Shown: positions 1 to 12,347 of the stretch, in pieces
Layout of the letters: the number at the start of each line of letters is the position of its first letter
How positions within the stretch are numbered: position 1 is the first letter of the stretch
Position numbers and translations under genes: made by a program
Source of the DNA: Saccopteryx bilineata
Taxonomy: Eukaryota; Chordata; Mammalia; Chiroptera; Emballonuridae
DNA: 64,000 nucleotides
Direction of reading: 5' to 3'
NCBI RefSeq assembly: GCF_036850765.1
Contig: NC_089494.1
Location: 55,941,809 to 56,005,808 of the forward strand
The notes under the pieces: generated by a model
The model's input: only the letters and a program-made list of their open reading frames with translations
Databases searched by the model: none
Told to the model about the DNA's origin: nothing

Positions 1-443
1 CCACTTAATACAACAGATTTTTACTTATTATTTTTATTTTTCTCGTCTTTATTATTCTTTTTTTTCGTCCTTTTTTCTGGTTCCCTCTTATCCCACTCAT
101 TATATCTCTTAGTCGACCATCACTTACAAGCAAATCATCTTATGCTTGTCTGCTTGTCTAAGATTTTCTTCCTTTTTTTTTTTTTTTTTTTTGCATTTAG
201 TAGGTCCCTACTCCCTTTTTTTGCCCCTTGAACTCTTCACCCAAAATCAGGCCCTCCATTATAGGCACGATATTTCCCTGAGGAGAGGAGAAGAGGGAAA
301 GAGAAGAAAGAAAAAAGGGGGAAATAATAAATTATTACTGTTTTTTTTTGTGGGGTGTTTTACGTTTTTCTTTTGTTTGTTTGATTTTTTACTTTTTACT
401 CTTTATTAATTCTAATTAGTGCTATCAACAAGACCACCCTCAG

Positions 444-1439
444 ATGTCAATAAGAAAGAGGAAATCGAATATTATGGATACAAAAGAAAGAGAGGTAACA
501 CAAATAGATGTGGAAAAATCTATGGAGAAAAGACTTAACATATTGGAAGCCTTGGAGCTAAATGACAGAGAATTTAAAATAGAAATCTTAAAAATACTCA
601 GAGATATACAAGAAAACACAGAAAGGCAATATAGGGAGATCAGAAAACAACTCAATGAACACAAAGAATATATTACCAAGGAAATTGAAACTATAAAAAC
701 AAATCAAACAGAAATGAAAAACTCAGTTCACGAGCTGAAAAACGAGGTAACAAGCTTAGCTAACAGAACAGCCCAGATTGAAGATAGGATTAGTGAAATA
801 GAAGACAAACAACTTGAGGCACAACAGAGAGAAGAAGAAAGAGACTCAAAAATAATAAAAAATGAGAAAGCCCTACAGGAATTGTCTGACTCCATCAGAA
901 AGAATAACATAAGAATAATAGGTATATCAGAGGGAGAAGAGAAAGAAAATGGAATGGAGAATATACTCAAACAAATAATAGACGAGAACTTCCCAAGCCT
1001 GTGGAAAGAACTAAAGCCTCAAATTCAAGAAGCAAACAGAACACCGAGTTTTCTTAACCCCAACAAACCCACTCCAAGGCACATCATAATAAAGATGACA
1101 CAAACCAATGACAAAGAAAAAATTCTCAAGGCAGCCAAGGAAAAGAAGAGTACAACATATAAAGGAAGGCCTATTAGATTATCATCAGATTTCTCAGCAG
1201 AAACTCTACAAGCTAGAAGAGAGTGCACCCCAATATTTAAAGCCCTGAAAGAGAGGAACTTTCAGCCAAGAATACTATACCCATCAAAGCTATCCTTCAA
1301 GTATGAAGGAGATATAAAAACATTCACAAATACAGAAAAGATGAGAGAATTTATCAGCAGAAAGCCCCCACTCCAGGAAATACTAAAGGGGGTTTTCCAA
1401 CCAGATTCAAAGAACAAAAGAAAACAACACCACAAGTAA
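444..1439 (+). CDS. LINE-1 ORF1 protein (RNA-binding chaperone), intact
   Basis: This is an open frame of 331 codons; mammalian ORF1p is usually about 330-370. Residues 1-50 are basic and polar. Residues 50-150 are rich in E, K, I and L in a heptad-like pattern and fit the trimeric coiled coil. About 155-250 (IRIIGISEGEE, then FLNPNKPTPRHIIIKM) matches the RRM-like domain, and 250-320 (ETLQARRECTPIFKALKERN) the C-terminal RNA-binding domain. ORF1p coats L1 RNA as trimers and acts as a nucleic-acid chaperone in the cytoplasmic L1 particle. The ATG at 444 is used; a second in-frame Met follows 10 codons later. The frame has no breaks, unlike ORF2. Confidence 0.93.
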   Translation: MSIRKRKSNIMDTKEREVTQIDVEKSMEKRLNILEALELNDREFKIEILKILRDIQENTERQYREIRKQLNEHKEYITKEIETIKTNQTEMKNSVHELKNEVTSLANRTAQIEDRISEIEDKQLEAQQREEERDSKIIKNEKALQELSDSIRKNNIRIIGISEGEEKENGMENILKQIIDENFPSLWKELKPQIQEANRTPSFLNPNKPTPRHIIIKMTQTNDKEKILKAAKEKKSTTYKGRPIRLSSDFSAETLQARRECTPIFKALKERNFQPRILYPSKLSFKYEGDIKTFTNTEKMREFISRKPPLQEILKGVFQPDSKNKRKQHHK

Positions 1440-1764
1440 CAGCTCCACCAAGAACACAATAAAACCAAACTTAAACTGTGACAACAAAGGAAAAAAAGGG
1501 GGGAGATGATGGAGATTAACAGTAGCAAAGGACGATGAAGTGCAGAAATACTCATAAGATAGGGTACTACAATGAATATGGTAGGTACCCTTTTCATTAC
1601 TTAATGGTAACCACCCTTGAAAAAACCACCACAAAAACACTTGACTTAAAAAAGGTAGCAACAGAGGAAAGAAGTATGGAACACAAACAAACAAAAACAA
1701 ACGATAGAAAAACAAAAGAGAAGAATCAAACTAGATGCAAAACTAACAGAAAGCAATTTATAAA

Positions 1765-4700
1765 ATGGCAGTAGGGAACCCACAAGTGTCAATAATTACA
1801 CTAAATATAAATGGATTAAACTTACCAATAAAAAGACACAGAGTAGCAGAATGGATTAAAAAAGAAAATCCAACTATATGCTGCCTACAAGAAACACATC
1901 TAAGCAACAAGGATAAAAACAAATTCAAAGTGAAAGGCTGGAAAACAACACTCCAAGCAAACAACACCCAAAAAAAAAGCAGGTGTAGCAATATTCATAT
2001 CTAATAATGCTGACTACAAGACAGAAAAAGTACTCAGAGACAAAAATGGTCATTTCATAATGATTAAGGGGAAGTTGAATCAAGAAGACATAACAATCCT
2101 TAATATATATGCACCAAACCAAGGAGCACCAAAATATATAAGACAGCTACTTATTGACCTTAAAACAAAAACTAACAAAAATACAATCATACTTGGAGAC
2201 CTCAATACACCGCTGACGGCTCTAGATCGGTCATCCAAACAGAGAATCAATAAAGATATAGTGGCCTTAAACGAAATACTAGAACACCTGGATATGATAG
2301 ACATCTACAGGACACTTCATCCCAAAGCGACAGAGTATACATTTTTCTCTAGTGTACATGGAACATTCTCAAGAATTGACCATATGTTGGGCCACAAAGA
2401 CAATATCAGCAAATTTAGAAAAATTGAAATTGTACCAAGCATATTTTCTGATCATAAAGCCTTGAAACTAGAATTCAACTGCAAAAAAGAGAAAAAAAAC
2501 CCACAAAAATGTGGAAACTAAACAACATACTTCTAAAAAATGAATGGGTCAAAGAAGAAATAAGCGCAGAAATCAAAAGATATATACAGACAAATGAAAA
2601 TGAAAATACGACATATCAGAATCTCTGGGATGCAGCAAAAGCAGTAATAAGAGGAAAGTTCATATCACTTCAGGCCTATATGAACAAACAAGAGAGAGCC
2701 GAAGTAAACCACTTAACTTCACACCTTAAGGAACTAGAAAAAGAAGAACAAAGACAACCCAAAACCAGCCGAAGAAAGGAGATAATAAAAATCAGAGCAG
2801 AAATAAATGAAATAGAGAACAGAAAAACTATAGAAAAAATCAATAAAACAAGGAGCTGGTTCTTTGAAAAGATCAACAAAATTGACAAACCCTTGGCAAA
2901 ACTCACCAAGGAAAAAAGGCACAGGACTCAAATAAATAAAATCTAAAATGAAAGAGGAGAGATCACCACAAACATCATAGATATACAAAGAATTATTGTA
3001 GAATACTATGAAAAATTATATGCCACCAAATACAACAATCTAGAAGAAATGGATAAATTCCTAGAACAATACAACCTTCCTAGACTGAGTCATGAAGAAG
3101 CAGAAAGCCTAAACAGACCAATCAGCAGGGAGGAAATAGAAAAAACTATTAAAAACCTCCCCAAAAATAAAAGTCCAGGCCCAGACGGTTATACTAGTGA
3201 ATTCTATCAAACATTCAAAGAAGACTTGGTTCCTATTCTACTCAAAGTCTTCCAAAAAATCGAAGAAGAAGCAATACTTCCAAACACATTTTATGAGGCC
3301 AACATAACCCTCATACCAAAACCTGGCAAGGATGGCACAAAGAAAGAAAACTACAGACCAATATCTCTAATGAATACAGATGCTAAAATACTAAAGAAAA
3401 TACTGGCAAACCGAATACAACAACATATTAAAAAAATAATACATCATGATCAAGTGGGATTCATCCCAGAATCTCAAGGATGGTTCAACATACGCAAAAC
3501 GGTTAACGTAATATACCATATCAACAAAACAAAGAACAAAATCCACATGATCTTATCAATAGATGCAGAAAAGGCTTTTGATAAAATACAACACAATTTT
3601 ATGTTTAAGACTCTCAACAAAATGGGTATAGAAGAAAAATATCTCAACATGATAAAGGCCATATATGATAAACCATCAGCCAACATCATATTAAACGGCA
3701 TAAAACTGAGGACTTTCTACCTTAAATCAGGAACAAGACAGGGTTGTCCACTCTCTCCACTCTTATTCAATGTGGTGCTAGAAGTTCTGGCCAGAGCAAT
3801 CAGACAAGACAAAGAAATAAAAGGCATCCATATCGGAAAAGAAGAAGTAAAGCTATCACTTTTTGCTGATGATATGATCCTATACATCGAAAACCCGAAG
3901 GACTCCACAAAAAGATTATTAGAAACAATAAACCAATACAGTAAGGTCGCAGGATACAAAATTAACATACAAAAGTCCATAGCCTTTCTATATGCCAACA
4001 ATGAAATATTAGAAAACGAACTCAAAAAAATAATCCCCTTCACGATTGCAACAAAAAAAATAAAATACCTAGGAATAAACATAACAAAGAATGTAAAGGA
4101 CCTATATAATAAAAATTACAAAGCATTGTTAAGGGAAATCGAAAAAGATACAATGAGATGGAAAAATATTCCTTGTTCTTGGATAGGAAGAATAAATATA
4201 ATCAAAATGGCCATATTACCCAAAGCAATATACAAATTTAATGCAATTCCCATCAAAATTCCTATGAGATTTTTTAAAGAAATGGAGCAAAAAATCATCA
4301 GATTTATATGGAACTATAAAAAACCCCGAATAGCCAAAACAATCCTAAGGAAAAAGAATGAAGCTGGGGGCATTACAATACCTGACTTTAAACTATATTA
4401 TAGGGCCACGATAATCAAAACAGCATGGTATTGGCAGAAAAATAGACACTCAGACCAATGGAACAGAATAGAAAGCCCAGAAATAAAACCACATATATAT
4501 GGTCAAATAATCTTTGATAAAGGGGCCAACAACACACAATGGAGAAAAGAAAGCCTCTTCAACAAATGGTGTTGGGAAAACTGGAAAGCCACATGCAAAA
4601 GAATGAAACTCGACTACAGCCTGTCCCCGTGTACTAAAATTAATTCAAAATGGATCAAAGACCTAAATATAAGACCTGAAACAATAAAGTACATAGAAGA

Positions 4701-5592
4701 AGACATAGGTACTAAAATCATGGACCTGGGTTTTAAAGAACATTTTATGAATTTGACTCCAATGGCAAGAGAAGTGAAGGCAAAGATAAATGAATGGGAC
4801 TACATCAGAATTAAAAGTTTTTGCTCAGCAAGAGAAACTGATATCAAAATAAACAGACAGCCAACTAAATGGGAAATGATATTTTCAAACAACAGCTCAG
4901 ATAAGGGCCTAATATCCAAAATTTACAAAGAACTCATAAAACTCAACAACAAACAAACAAACAATCCAATAAAAAAATGGGAAGAGGACATGAACAGACA
5001 CTTCTCCCAGGAAGAGATACAAATGGCCAACAGATATATGAAAAGATGCTCAGCTTCATTAGTTATTAGAGAAATGCAAATCAAAACTACAATGAGATAC
5101 CACCTCACCCCTGTTACATTAGCTATTATCAACAAGACGGGTAATTGCAAATGTTGGAGAGGCTGTGCAGAAAAAGGAACCCTCATTCACTGTTGGTGGG
5201 AATGTAAAGTAGTACAACCATTATGGAGGAAAGTATGGTGGTTCCTCAAAAAACTGCAAATAGAACTACCTTATGACCCAGCAATCCCTCTACTGGGTAT
5301 ATACCCCAAAACCTCAGAAACATTGATACGTGAAGACACATGTAGCCCCATGTTCATTGCAGCACTGTTCACAGTGGCCAAGACATGGAAACAACCAAAA
5401 AGCCCTTCAATAGAAGACTGGATAAAGAAGATGTGGCACATATACACTATGGAATACTACTCAGCCATAAGAAATGATGACATCAGATCATTTACAGCAA
5501 AATGGTGGGATCTTGATAACATTATAAGGAGTGAAATAAGTAAATCAGAAAAAAACAAGAACTACATGATTCCATACATTGGTGGAACATAA
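1765..5592 (+). pseudogene. LINE-1 ORF2 (endonuclease-reverse transcriptase), disrupted
   Basis: The span is 3828 bases, the usual length for a roughly 1275-residue ORF2p. The endonuclease part begins with TLNINGLN, followed by QETHL, IYAPNQ, LGDLNTPL and SDHKAL, the APE-type catalytic blocks. The reverse transcriptase shows [14 protein letters not shown] and FADD (Asp codons 3868-3873), and a C-terminal Cys/His knuckle lies at about 5146-5205 (WRGC...HCWWEC). Three breaks are visible. A run of nine A at 1970-1978 (eight in the other copy) shifts the frame. The endonuclease frame ends at 2521 and the RT frame resumes one base back near 2500-2509. A TAA at 2944-2946 replaces what should be CAA. 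The RT-to-C-terminus part is open from 2947 to 5592. Confidence 0.95.
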
Positions 5593-5872
5593 AAAATGAG
5601 ACTAAGAGACATGGACAAGAGTGTGGTGGTTACCAGGGGTGGGGGGAGGGAGGACATGGGAGGGAGGGAGGGAGAGAGTTAGGGGGAGGGGGAGGGGCAC
5701 AGAGAACTAGATAGAGGGTGGCGGAGGACAATCTGACTTTGGGCGAGGGGTACGCAACATAATTTAATGACAAAATAACCTAGACATGTTTTCTTTGAAT
5801 ATATGTACCCTGATTTATTAATGTCATCCCATTACCATTAATAAAAATTTATTAAAATAAAATAAAATAAAA
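5593..5872 (+). other. LINE-1 3'UTR with G-rich tract
   Basis: Directly after the ORF2 stop comes a purine block with repeated GGG and GGGG runs at about 5636-5697, able in principle to form a G-quadruplex. A low-complexity A-rich tail follows. G-rich tracts are a conserved trait of mammalian L1 3'UTRs. The antisense L1 carries the complementary C-rich tract at about 46919-46970. Confidence 0.8.
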
Positions 5873-5913
5873 CTTAGTAACAATTAAATGCATTAAAAGT
5901 TAAAACTACAACT

Positions 5914-6295
5914 TTTTTTGTGACAGAGAGAGCGACAGATAGGGATAGAGAGGGAAGGAGAGAAATGAGAAGCATCAATTCTTTGTTGTGGCACCTTAGT
6001 TGTTCATTAATTGCTTTCTCATATGTGCCTTGACTAGGAGGCTACAGCAGAGCGAGTGACCCCTTGTTCAAGCCAGTGACCTTGGGCTGAAGCCAGTGAC
6101 CTTTGGCCTCAAGCCAGTGACCATGGGGTCATGTCTCTGATCCCACACTCAATCCAGCAACCCCACACTCAAGCTGGTGAGCCTGTGCTCAAAGTGGACG
6201 AGACTGTGCTCAAGCACGTAACCTTAGGGTTTCAAACCTGGGTCCTCTGCGTCCCAGTCCAAAGCTTTGTCCCCTGCACCACCTCCTGGTCAGGC
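5914..6295 (-). mobile_element. tRNA-derived SINE, long-headed family (family D)
   Basis: Read on the minus strand it starts GCCTGACCAGG, continues through a tRNA-like head, several diverged repeats of a 'caagccagtgacc' unit, the segment complementary to 'agttgttcattaattgctttctcatatgtgcc', and a pyrimidine-rich tail. Its relatives are at 30285, 54192, 54562 and 62631. The body is well diverged from those copies, so this is an older insertion. Confidence 0.85.
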
Positions 6296-7289
6296 AAAAC
6301 TAACTTCCAACAAATGAATTATTTTTTTCAGTTAAGCTATTTTTTTCTGGAGAACAAAAACCACAAGAGTCAAGGGTATATGGGTATGAGTGTGTCAGAA
6401 TTTTTTTTGCTCTATTTTGTTATTATTGATTTTTCAAAAGAACAATAACTATATACATGCACACACATATCCCTGTAGGGAACTGCATTCAGCATTTCGG
6501 CATGAACACTGTCTATGCAGAGCCAACTGGGGCTTGTGTGTAAAAGGGGTTCGGTGACGGTGCAGAGTGCAGTCCATGGAGTTAGCTTTGCAAGTTAAGT
6601 TTTAAGCACACTGAAAACGAAATAAAACAGTTACAGGGAATCTGAACCCCTCTTTCCCATTTTTCCAAGATCCAGCCATCAAAGATCTCACCCTACAAAA
6701 ACCCCAGGAAGAACACACCGCCCCATTTCCAGCCAAAGAACTGTAATCAGGATCATAAATATCGTCAAGGTTGGGAAGCCAACATAAATAAGTAAAACTG
6801 TTGTGTAATTAGTAACAGGGAGCTGTGAGACAGTGGTAAACTGAAGACTCCACACCTGAAAGTCTTCACATTTAAAGAAAAAACAAAAAAACAAAATGAA
6901 ATACCAGCCAAAAAACCATATGAACAAAAGAAACCCAGTTCACTCCCTAACTCTCCAAGATTCAAGTTTCTGATGCACTTCTCACGGCCCGGGGTGGCGC
7001 ACCAGCAGAATGTGACTCCATGGGGACCTAAGGAACCGGATCAGAGGCTCCAGGGAGTAATAAATAAGGCCACCACCCTCCTGCCCAGTGCCCTATCACT
7101 ACCTTCCTATCTGCCGAAAACCTCAAGAATTGGCCAAGCTACTTCCAATTGCAGTACCACATCTTTTGCTGCTGTCTAGGGCTTTTCACTAAAAATCAGA
7201 AACACAGTATTCTCACAGAATTTACCCTATTCTCTTGACCTTAAAGCAAGCATGGAACAATTTTTTTGTGATTTTTCTCACAGCTTTAC
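6296..7289. other. Intergenic stretch, no recognised feature
   Basis: I see no exon, RNA gene or clear repeat. Base composition is mixed, with a few short A-rich runs (for example near 6880). The short open frames here have no recognisable domain and no splice context. Confidence 0.5.
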
Positions 7290-7846
7290 TTGTTAAAGTT
7301 AAAATGTGACATACTACTCTACTCAGTCATAAAATAGAAGGAAATCCTGTCATTTGCAACAACATGGATGGACCTTGAGGGCACTGTGCTAGCTGAAATA
7401 AATCAGACAAATAAAGACAGATATTGTGTGATCTCATTTATGTGTGAAATCAGAAAAATAAACAACCCAACAGATTCACGGAAACAGAGATCAGATTTCT
7501 GTTTGCCGAAAGTGGAAGATTGGATGGGGAAACTGGGTTAAGGTAACTAAAAGGTGCAAACTTCCAGTTACAATATAAATAAGTCATGGGGCCATAAGGC
7601 CCAGCACATAGTAACTCTAATGAACAATATTGAACTGTGCATTTGAAATGACTAAGAGAGTAGATCTTAAAAGTTCTCATCACAAGGAAAAAATTTATAA
7701 CTATGTGATGAGGTGAGGGATGTTAACTTAACTTACTGCAGTGACCATTTTCAGAATATAAGCATATAGCAAATCCCTGTGTTGTACATCTAAAATGAGT
7801 GCAACGTTATATGTAAGTTATATTTCAATAAAATTGGAAAAAATGT
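7290..7846 (+). mobile_element. Old LINE-1 3' end (L1MA-like)
   Basis: The text around 7355-7450 (CAACATGGATGGACCTTGAG..., then a degenerate 'gtgatctcatttatgtg') is the end of the ORF2/3'UTR block typical of mammalian-wide L1MA-type elements. The end at about 7830-7846 carries the AATAAAATTGG tail. Many small differences and no open frame mark it as ancient. Confidence 0.75.
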
Positions 7847-9604
7847 GACTTTCACAATGTATATGTATATCAAATCACCACAATGTATACTTTATATACC
7901 TTATAATTTTTACCTCTTAATTATACATCAATGCTGGAAAATATATGAATGAATAAAATATGACTTCCGAGATTGGTTACTACATACCTAGTTTGTTTTT
8001 CTTATTCTTCTGCTTCAACTCTAGTAGAAAAGATAAAGATGACATAAAGGAGAAGGGAAGGTTTATGTAGTAAAATATGCTTTGTGTTCAGAAAATCTTG
8101 ATGCATTTCATGAAAGCACTGAGGGCACAGTCTCTTTCTTGACAGCACGCAGAAGGGCAGGAGGTACATGTTGGGAGATGATGGCAGATATTCCAACAAT
8201 CTGAGACTAGCCCTGGCGCTGAGAGAAGACAAGGGGAGGAAAGTGAACAGCGGCTGCCTCAGTGGTTTTTATAGGCTTATGCTTCCCCCACCTGTCTTCC
8301 ATATTTCCCCTCATGTTTCCATAGAATCTACATTAAAAGATAGGGAAGGAGCAATATATGAGATGATTTTGAAAAACAAGGAAAAGAAAGACACAGGGTG
8401 AGAAGATCCTAGGCTGAAGTAGATAGAACAGAAAGGGGCAGTCTGAGCCCAAGGGATTATATCTGTGCAGCCACTCTGATGAATGTTTGGGCCAAAGTCC
8501 ATTACTGCCAAGGTCAGCCAAGCAACTCTCTCATGATCTCTCACCTATATTCATACTAGACACTCTATAAACATCATAGCTATGATGTGAATTCCAAAAA
8601 AAGCATTTCCAAAAAATAAAAAATAAAAAATCCATGGTTAGTCACTATTTTAGCAATGATTTCTTCCTATTTCCTAACTTAATAGCATGGTTTCAGTTTT
8701 CATATAATTCTAGACTCAAGCAGCTGAGAATAACATTTGAAATATTCACTTGGTTCCAAACACAGGAGTGCATGTGTGTGAATGTGTATGTCTATATGTG
8801 TGTGTTCTGGCTGTTTTATGTTACTGAAGTCTAGCAGAAACCATTAACTAAAAGGCAAAACTGCTATTAACCAATGAACAAATGGATCCAAAAAAAACAA
8901 GAAAAAGAGAGCACAGCAGTTGTTTTGTAGTATCATTTTTGTGAAATGAACCAAAATATATCCAGTGGAACCTGTGACCTTCACTATTTCAACAGGGGAA
9001 AAGGAAGTCAACATCTCAGATTGACAATTTTGCTTGGAAGCCTCTCTGAGAAATTTTTAACTTGGTTGGTACAAATGTTTTCTGCCTATTTATATTGTGC
9101 AATATTCTCACAAATTAAAATATTCTTGGCAACTACATCTCTTTGGAAAAAAATAAAATTAAGACTTGGGTTTTCTCAGGGCTTAATTTATGAACATCTT
9201 AAGTAGGTCTGACCACTAATTATTCATTTTTAAATTATTATAAACATTCTAAATTATTATTTGGAGTGTTAGGTATAAATACCCAGAAATATTTTCATTA
9301 CCAAAACAAAATATACAAAATAGTTCCTAATAGTTTGGTACATAATCATTTTACAAGTCTGAGAATATCTAAAAATTATTAAAGCTATTTCCTGTTGATG
9401 TACAAGTTGGTCTTTAGACCAACTGCTACCAAGTTCAAAGCATTGGAAGTACAATCCAGAAGCATCAGTCTGGTTTAGGTAATAAAATTTAACCATCAAG
9501 TGGCTATGTAATTAAAACAAAGGACAAAGCGTACAAAATAACAGACCATATAATAAGAAGAAATCCAGTTGGACAATAAACATATGAAATTATGGTAGTA
9601 TAAC
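7847..9604. other. Intergenic stretch, no recognised feature
   Basis: AT-rich unique-looking DNA. A TG-rich microsatellite-like patch lies near 8770-8810. Scattered short frames (for example 8168-8401 and 8946-9206) lack domains, homology that I recognise, or splice sites. Confidence 0.5.
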
Positions 9605-9790
9605 TCATTATGAAGAATATGAGGCTCTAGACTCAAACTATCTACATTCAAGTCTTGGCTATCACTTCCTAGCTGTGTGACCTTGGACAAGTCACTGATC
9701 TCTTTATGCCTTTTCATCTATAAGTGAAGATAATCAGATATGCTACCTCATAGGAATACTTTCAGGAGTGAGGAAGCAATCAATTTAAGA
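9605..9790 (+). repeat. MIR SINE fragment
   Basis: The core 'agctgtgtgaccttggacaa' at about 9671-9690, followed by 'gtcactgatctctttatgcc', matches the MIR/CORE-SINE family present in all mammals. It is on the + strand and diverged. Confidence 0.8.
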
Positions 9791-9828
9791 AACTAAGCAA
9801 ATAAATGCCATGGTATATGCAGTCAATA

Positions 9829-9918
9829 AATTTATTATATTATTATATTATTACTATTATATTACATTATACTATTAATATAATATAATATTAATATTAT
9901 ATTGTTACTATTATAAAA
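9829..9918. repeat. AT-rich low-complexity repeat (TATTA-like)
   Basis: About 90 bases built almost only of TATTA, TTATA and AATAT units. This is a simple-sequence expansion with no further structure. Confidence 0.85.
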
Positions 9919-10664
9919 AAACAGGCACAACCTCATTAGCAATCAGGAAGCTGCAAATTAAAATAAGATTTTATTTTACCATATTAAAATGAAAAAAATT
10001 TATAAAAGGATTGATAGCAGCCAGTGTAGTGTTGGCAAGAGAGTAAAGAAAGTGGTACACACATATATAAATATAATTAATGGGAATATATATATATTGG
10101 TTCTGCCCCCTCTGAATGGCAATTAAGGGTGAAGGAGGGGTGTGGTTTGTAGGAGAGAAGCAAGGCAAAATATACATATGCAGTGTTCCCAAACTCATCT
10201 TACTAGAGGACACTGTTTTCATCATCATCATCATCATCACTGTTATCAGCTATACTCTATTCCTTGAAAGGCCTTTACAGAAAGTTGTTAATTTAGCTAT
10301 TGTATTTGACAAAACAAGATTAAAAGAAACTAAGTACACAAAGATATCCCATATTTGTGTGAGTGCTCTTTTCTAACCAAATTATAAACAACACTTTTAT
10401 GTCATTTAGTCTCTATATATCTTTTAATTGAATTTATACTTACTTAAAGAACCATGTGGTATCTATTGGTTCTTTATTGTAAATAGTCTTTGTTATATAC
10501 TTAATCTATATTTTTTCTTCCTCTTTCTTCTTTTTCCATTGGGAAATGTTCCCAAGAATTTATTCTTCTAACCTGAATCAGACTAACTTCATATATTATG
10601 GTGGGAAAATTCCCTGGGGTACAACACTTAAAATATAAAACTAAAATAATAAGCTGTTAAGAAG

Positions 10665-10805
10665 TAGCTGTGGTATAATGGAAAGAAAACTAATCTAGTC
10701 AAGAAGGCCAAGTTATAGCATTTTGAGACCTCAGGCAATAATCTTCACCTAGCTGAGACTCAATCTTCTCATCTATAAAGAATAAGAATACTCTGATTTG
10801 CTGAA
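10665..10805 (+). repeat. MIR SINE fragment
   Basis: The pattern 'gagacctcaggcaataatctt' ... 'gactcaatcttctcatct' is a decayed MIR core (usual form: ...tcacttaacctctctgagcctcagtttcctcatctg). + strand, ancient. Confidence 0.65.
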
Positions 10806-11390
10806 ATCATAATAGGAGAAAAAAAGTCACCCAAATTTGTTTTGTTAATTTTTTAAACAACTATCTCTTCTCGGTAGCTATGGCAATAGAGCTATGACCT
10901 TGTAGAGGCCTCCCTTGATACCACCCAAGTCTAAGAAGGACAAGAATTTCACTGGATCAGGAGAGAAAAGAGATTCTCCAGGAGTCAGTATCATTATCAT
11001 GTGGAGGAGGGTTAGGAAGGAAGAGAGGGTTGAGAGAGGGGAAAAGGTATGATTTTTATGGAGAATCTAAGTTCTTCCCCCCATGCCCATTGGATCTTAT
11101 AGGGAGAAACAAAGGGATTATAAATCAAGCCACAGGAACCAGTTCTCTCTTCACAGCCCCCGCAAGAATAAAGTCAAGAACAATCTGGAACAATAGAATG
11201 CAAGAGCCTAGGAGAGCAAGATGGAAGGAAGCTCGGGTATAAATTTACTTTAGATCTTAATCTAGCATAAATACAAATCCTCAGATCTTGGAAATGGGAA
11301 AACAGGAATGAAGCATGAACAAGAGAAGTAGTTGAGAATTTCTTGTGTCTTATTTGTGATGTTGTAAGCATGGTTCTAAGTGACTCTAAG
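10806..11390. other. Intergenic stretch, no recognised feature
   Basis: No gene, RNA or clear repeat is visible. Purine-rich around 10990-11050 without a clear unit. Confidence 0.45.
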
Positions 11391-11405
11391 GGCAGTTGAA
11401 CTTTT

Positions 11406-11800
11406 TTTTTTTTTTTTTTGTATTTTTCTGAAGTTGGAAACAGGGAGAGACAGTCAGACAGACTCCCGCATGCGCCCGACCGGGATCCACCCGGCACGCC
11501 CACCAGGGGCTACGCTCTGCCCACCAGGGGGCGATGCTCTGCCCCTCCAGGGCATCGTTCTGCCGTGACCAGAGCCACTCTAGCGCCTGGGGCAGAGGCC
11601 AAGGAGCCATCCCCAGCGCCCGGGCCATCTTTGCTCCAATGGAGCCTTGGCTGCGGGAGGGGAAGAGAGAGACAGAGAGGAAGGAGGAAGGGGTAGAGAA
11701 GCAAATGGGCGTCTCTCCTATGTGCCCTGGCCGGGAATCGAACCCGGGTCCCCCGCACGCCAGGCCGACACTCAACCGCTGAGCCAACCGGCCAGGGCCC
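11406..11800 (-). mobile_element. tRNA-derived SINE, family A, young copy
   Basis: On the minus strand the element begins GCCCTGGCCGGTTGGCTCAG (A-box region) and carries the B box GGTTCGATTCC. It continues with the family's fixed body (GGAGCAAAGATGGCCCGGGC, GTGGCTCTGGTCACGGCAGA) and ends TTCAGAAAAATAC plus a long A tail. A perfect 15-bp target-site duplication, GGCAGTTGAACTTTT, flanks it at 11391-11405 and 11801-11815. Little divergence shows a recent insertion. Confidence 0.95.
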
Positions 11801-11815
11801 GGCAGTTGAACTTTT

Positions 11816-12347
11816 GAGACTGAGGATTTGGTTTCAACTTGCCCAATAAAAAGGTTCAAGTTTTGAAGTCACACAGGCTCTGGAATTGCCTTTTCCTTGC
11901 TTCTTCCTTCCAATACACACTCTCTCTCTCCTCACAATAAATTTTCTTGGACAATCTTTACATGCTCAGTCTTAATGTAGGTTAGGACTCTGGAGGCAGT
12001 GCCCAGAGGCTTGGTCTTTCATTACTTGAGGCCTCTACATGTAGGACAACATGTTCTAGAGCTTGGGGTCTTAGGGACAGAGCTTTGGGTATTATTTTTA
12101 CCTCTATCATCAATATCACCTCTCTGGTGAGTGTGCATGTATTAGAGTCCCCAAAAGGACACTCCCTATTAGAATTACTGATTCTTTGGGGGATATTAAA
12201 TGTGTCTATAAGGATTGCTAACTTTCTAAAGGCTTATTGCTCAAACTAGGAAGTCCTGCAAGCAACACAAAGTGAGTGGTCCCAAAGCTCTGCATTCCTA
12301 GGACTTTTTCTGGTGACCCTGGGGAACAGGATGGAAAGTGCACATTT
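11816..12347. other. Intergenic stretch, no recognised feature
   Basis: No coding or repeat signal that I recognise. A short CT-rich patch lies near 11920. Confidence 0.45.

Larger units (their letters stand above)
1..5872 (+). mobile_element. LINE-1 retrotransposon, nearly full length, 5' end outside window
   Basis: The order is a T/C-rich 5'UTR remnant (1-443), ORF1 (444-1439), a spacer of about 325 bp, ORF2 (1765-5592), a 3'UTR with a G-rich tract, and an A-rich tail ending near 5872. This is the standard mammalian L1 plan. The 3' half is closely similar to the antisense L1 at 46755-53546, so the two belong to the same or sister subfamilies. ORF1 is open, while ORF2 has two frame changes and one nonsense codon, so the copy cannot move itself. 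The 5' target-site duplication would lie left of the window and cannot be checked. Confidence 0.95.

Noticed and set aside
11386..11859. 157-codon minus-strand frame
   Set aside because: It is translation of a family A SINE and its flanks. The same protein text recurs from every SINE copy.
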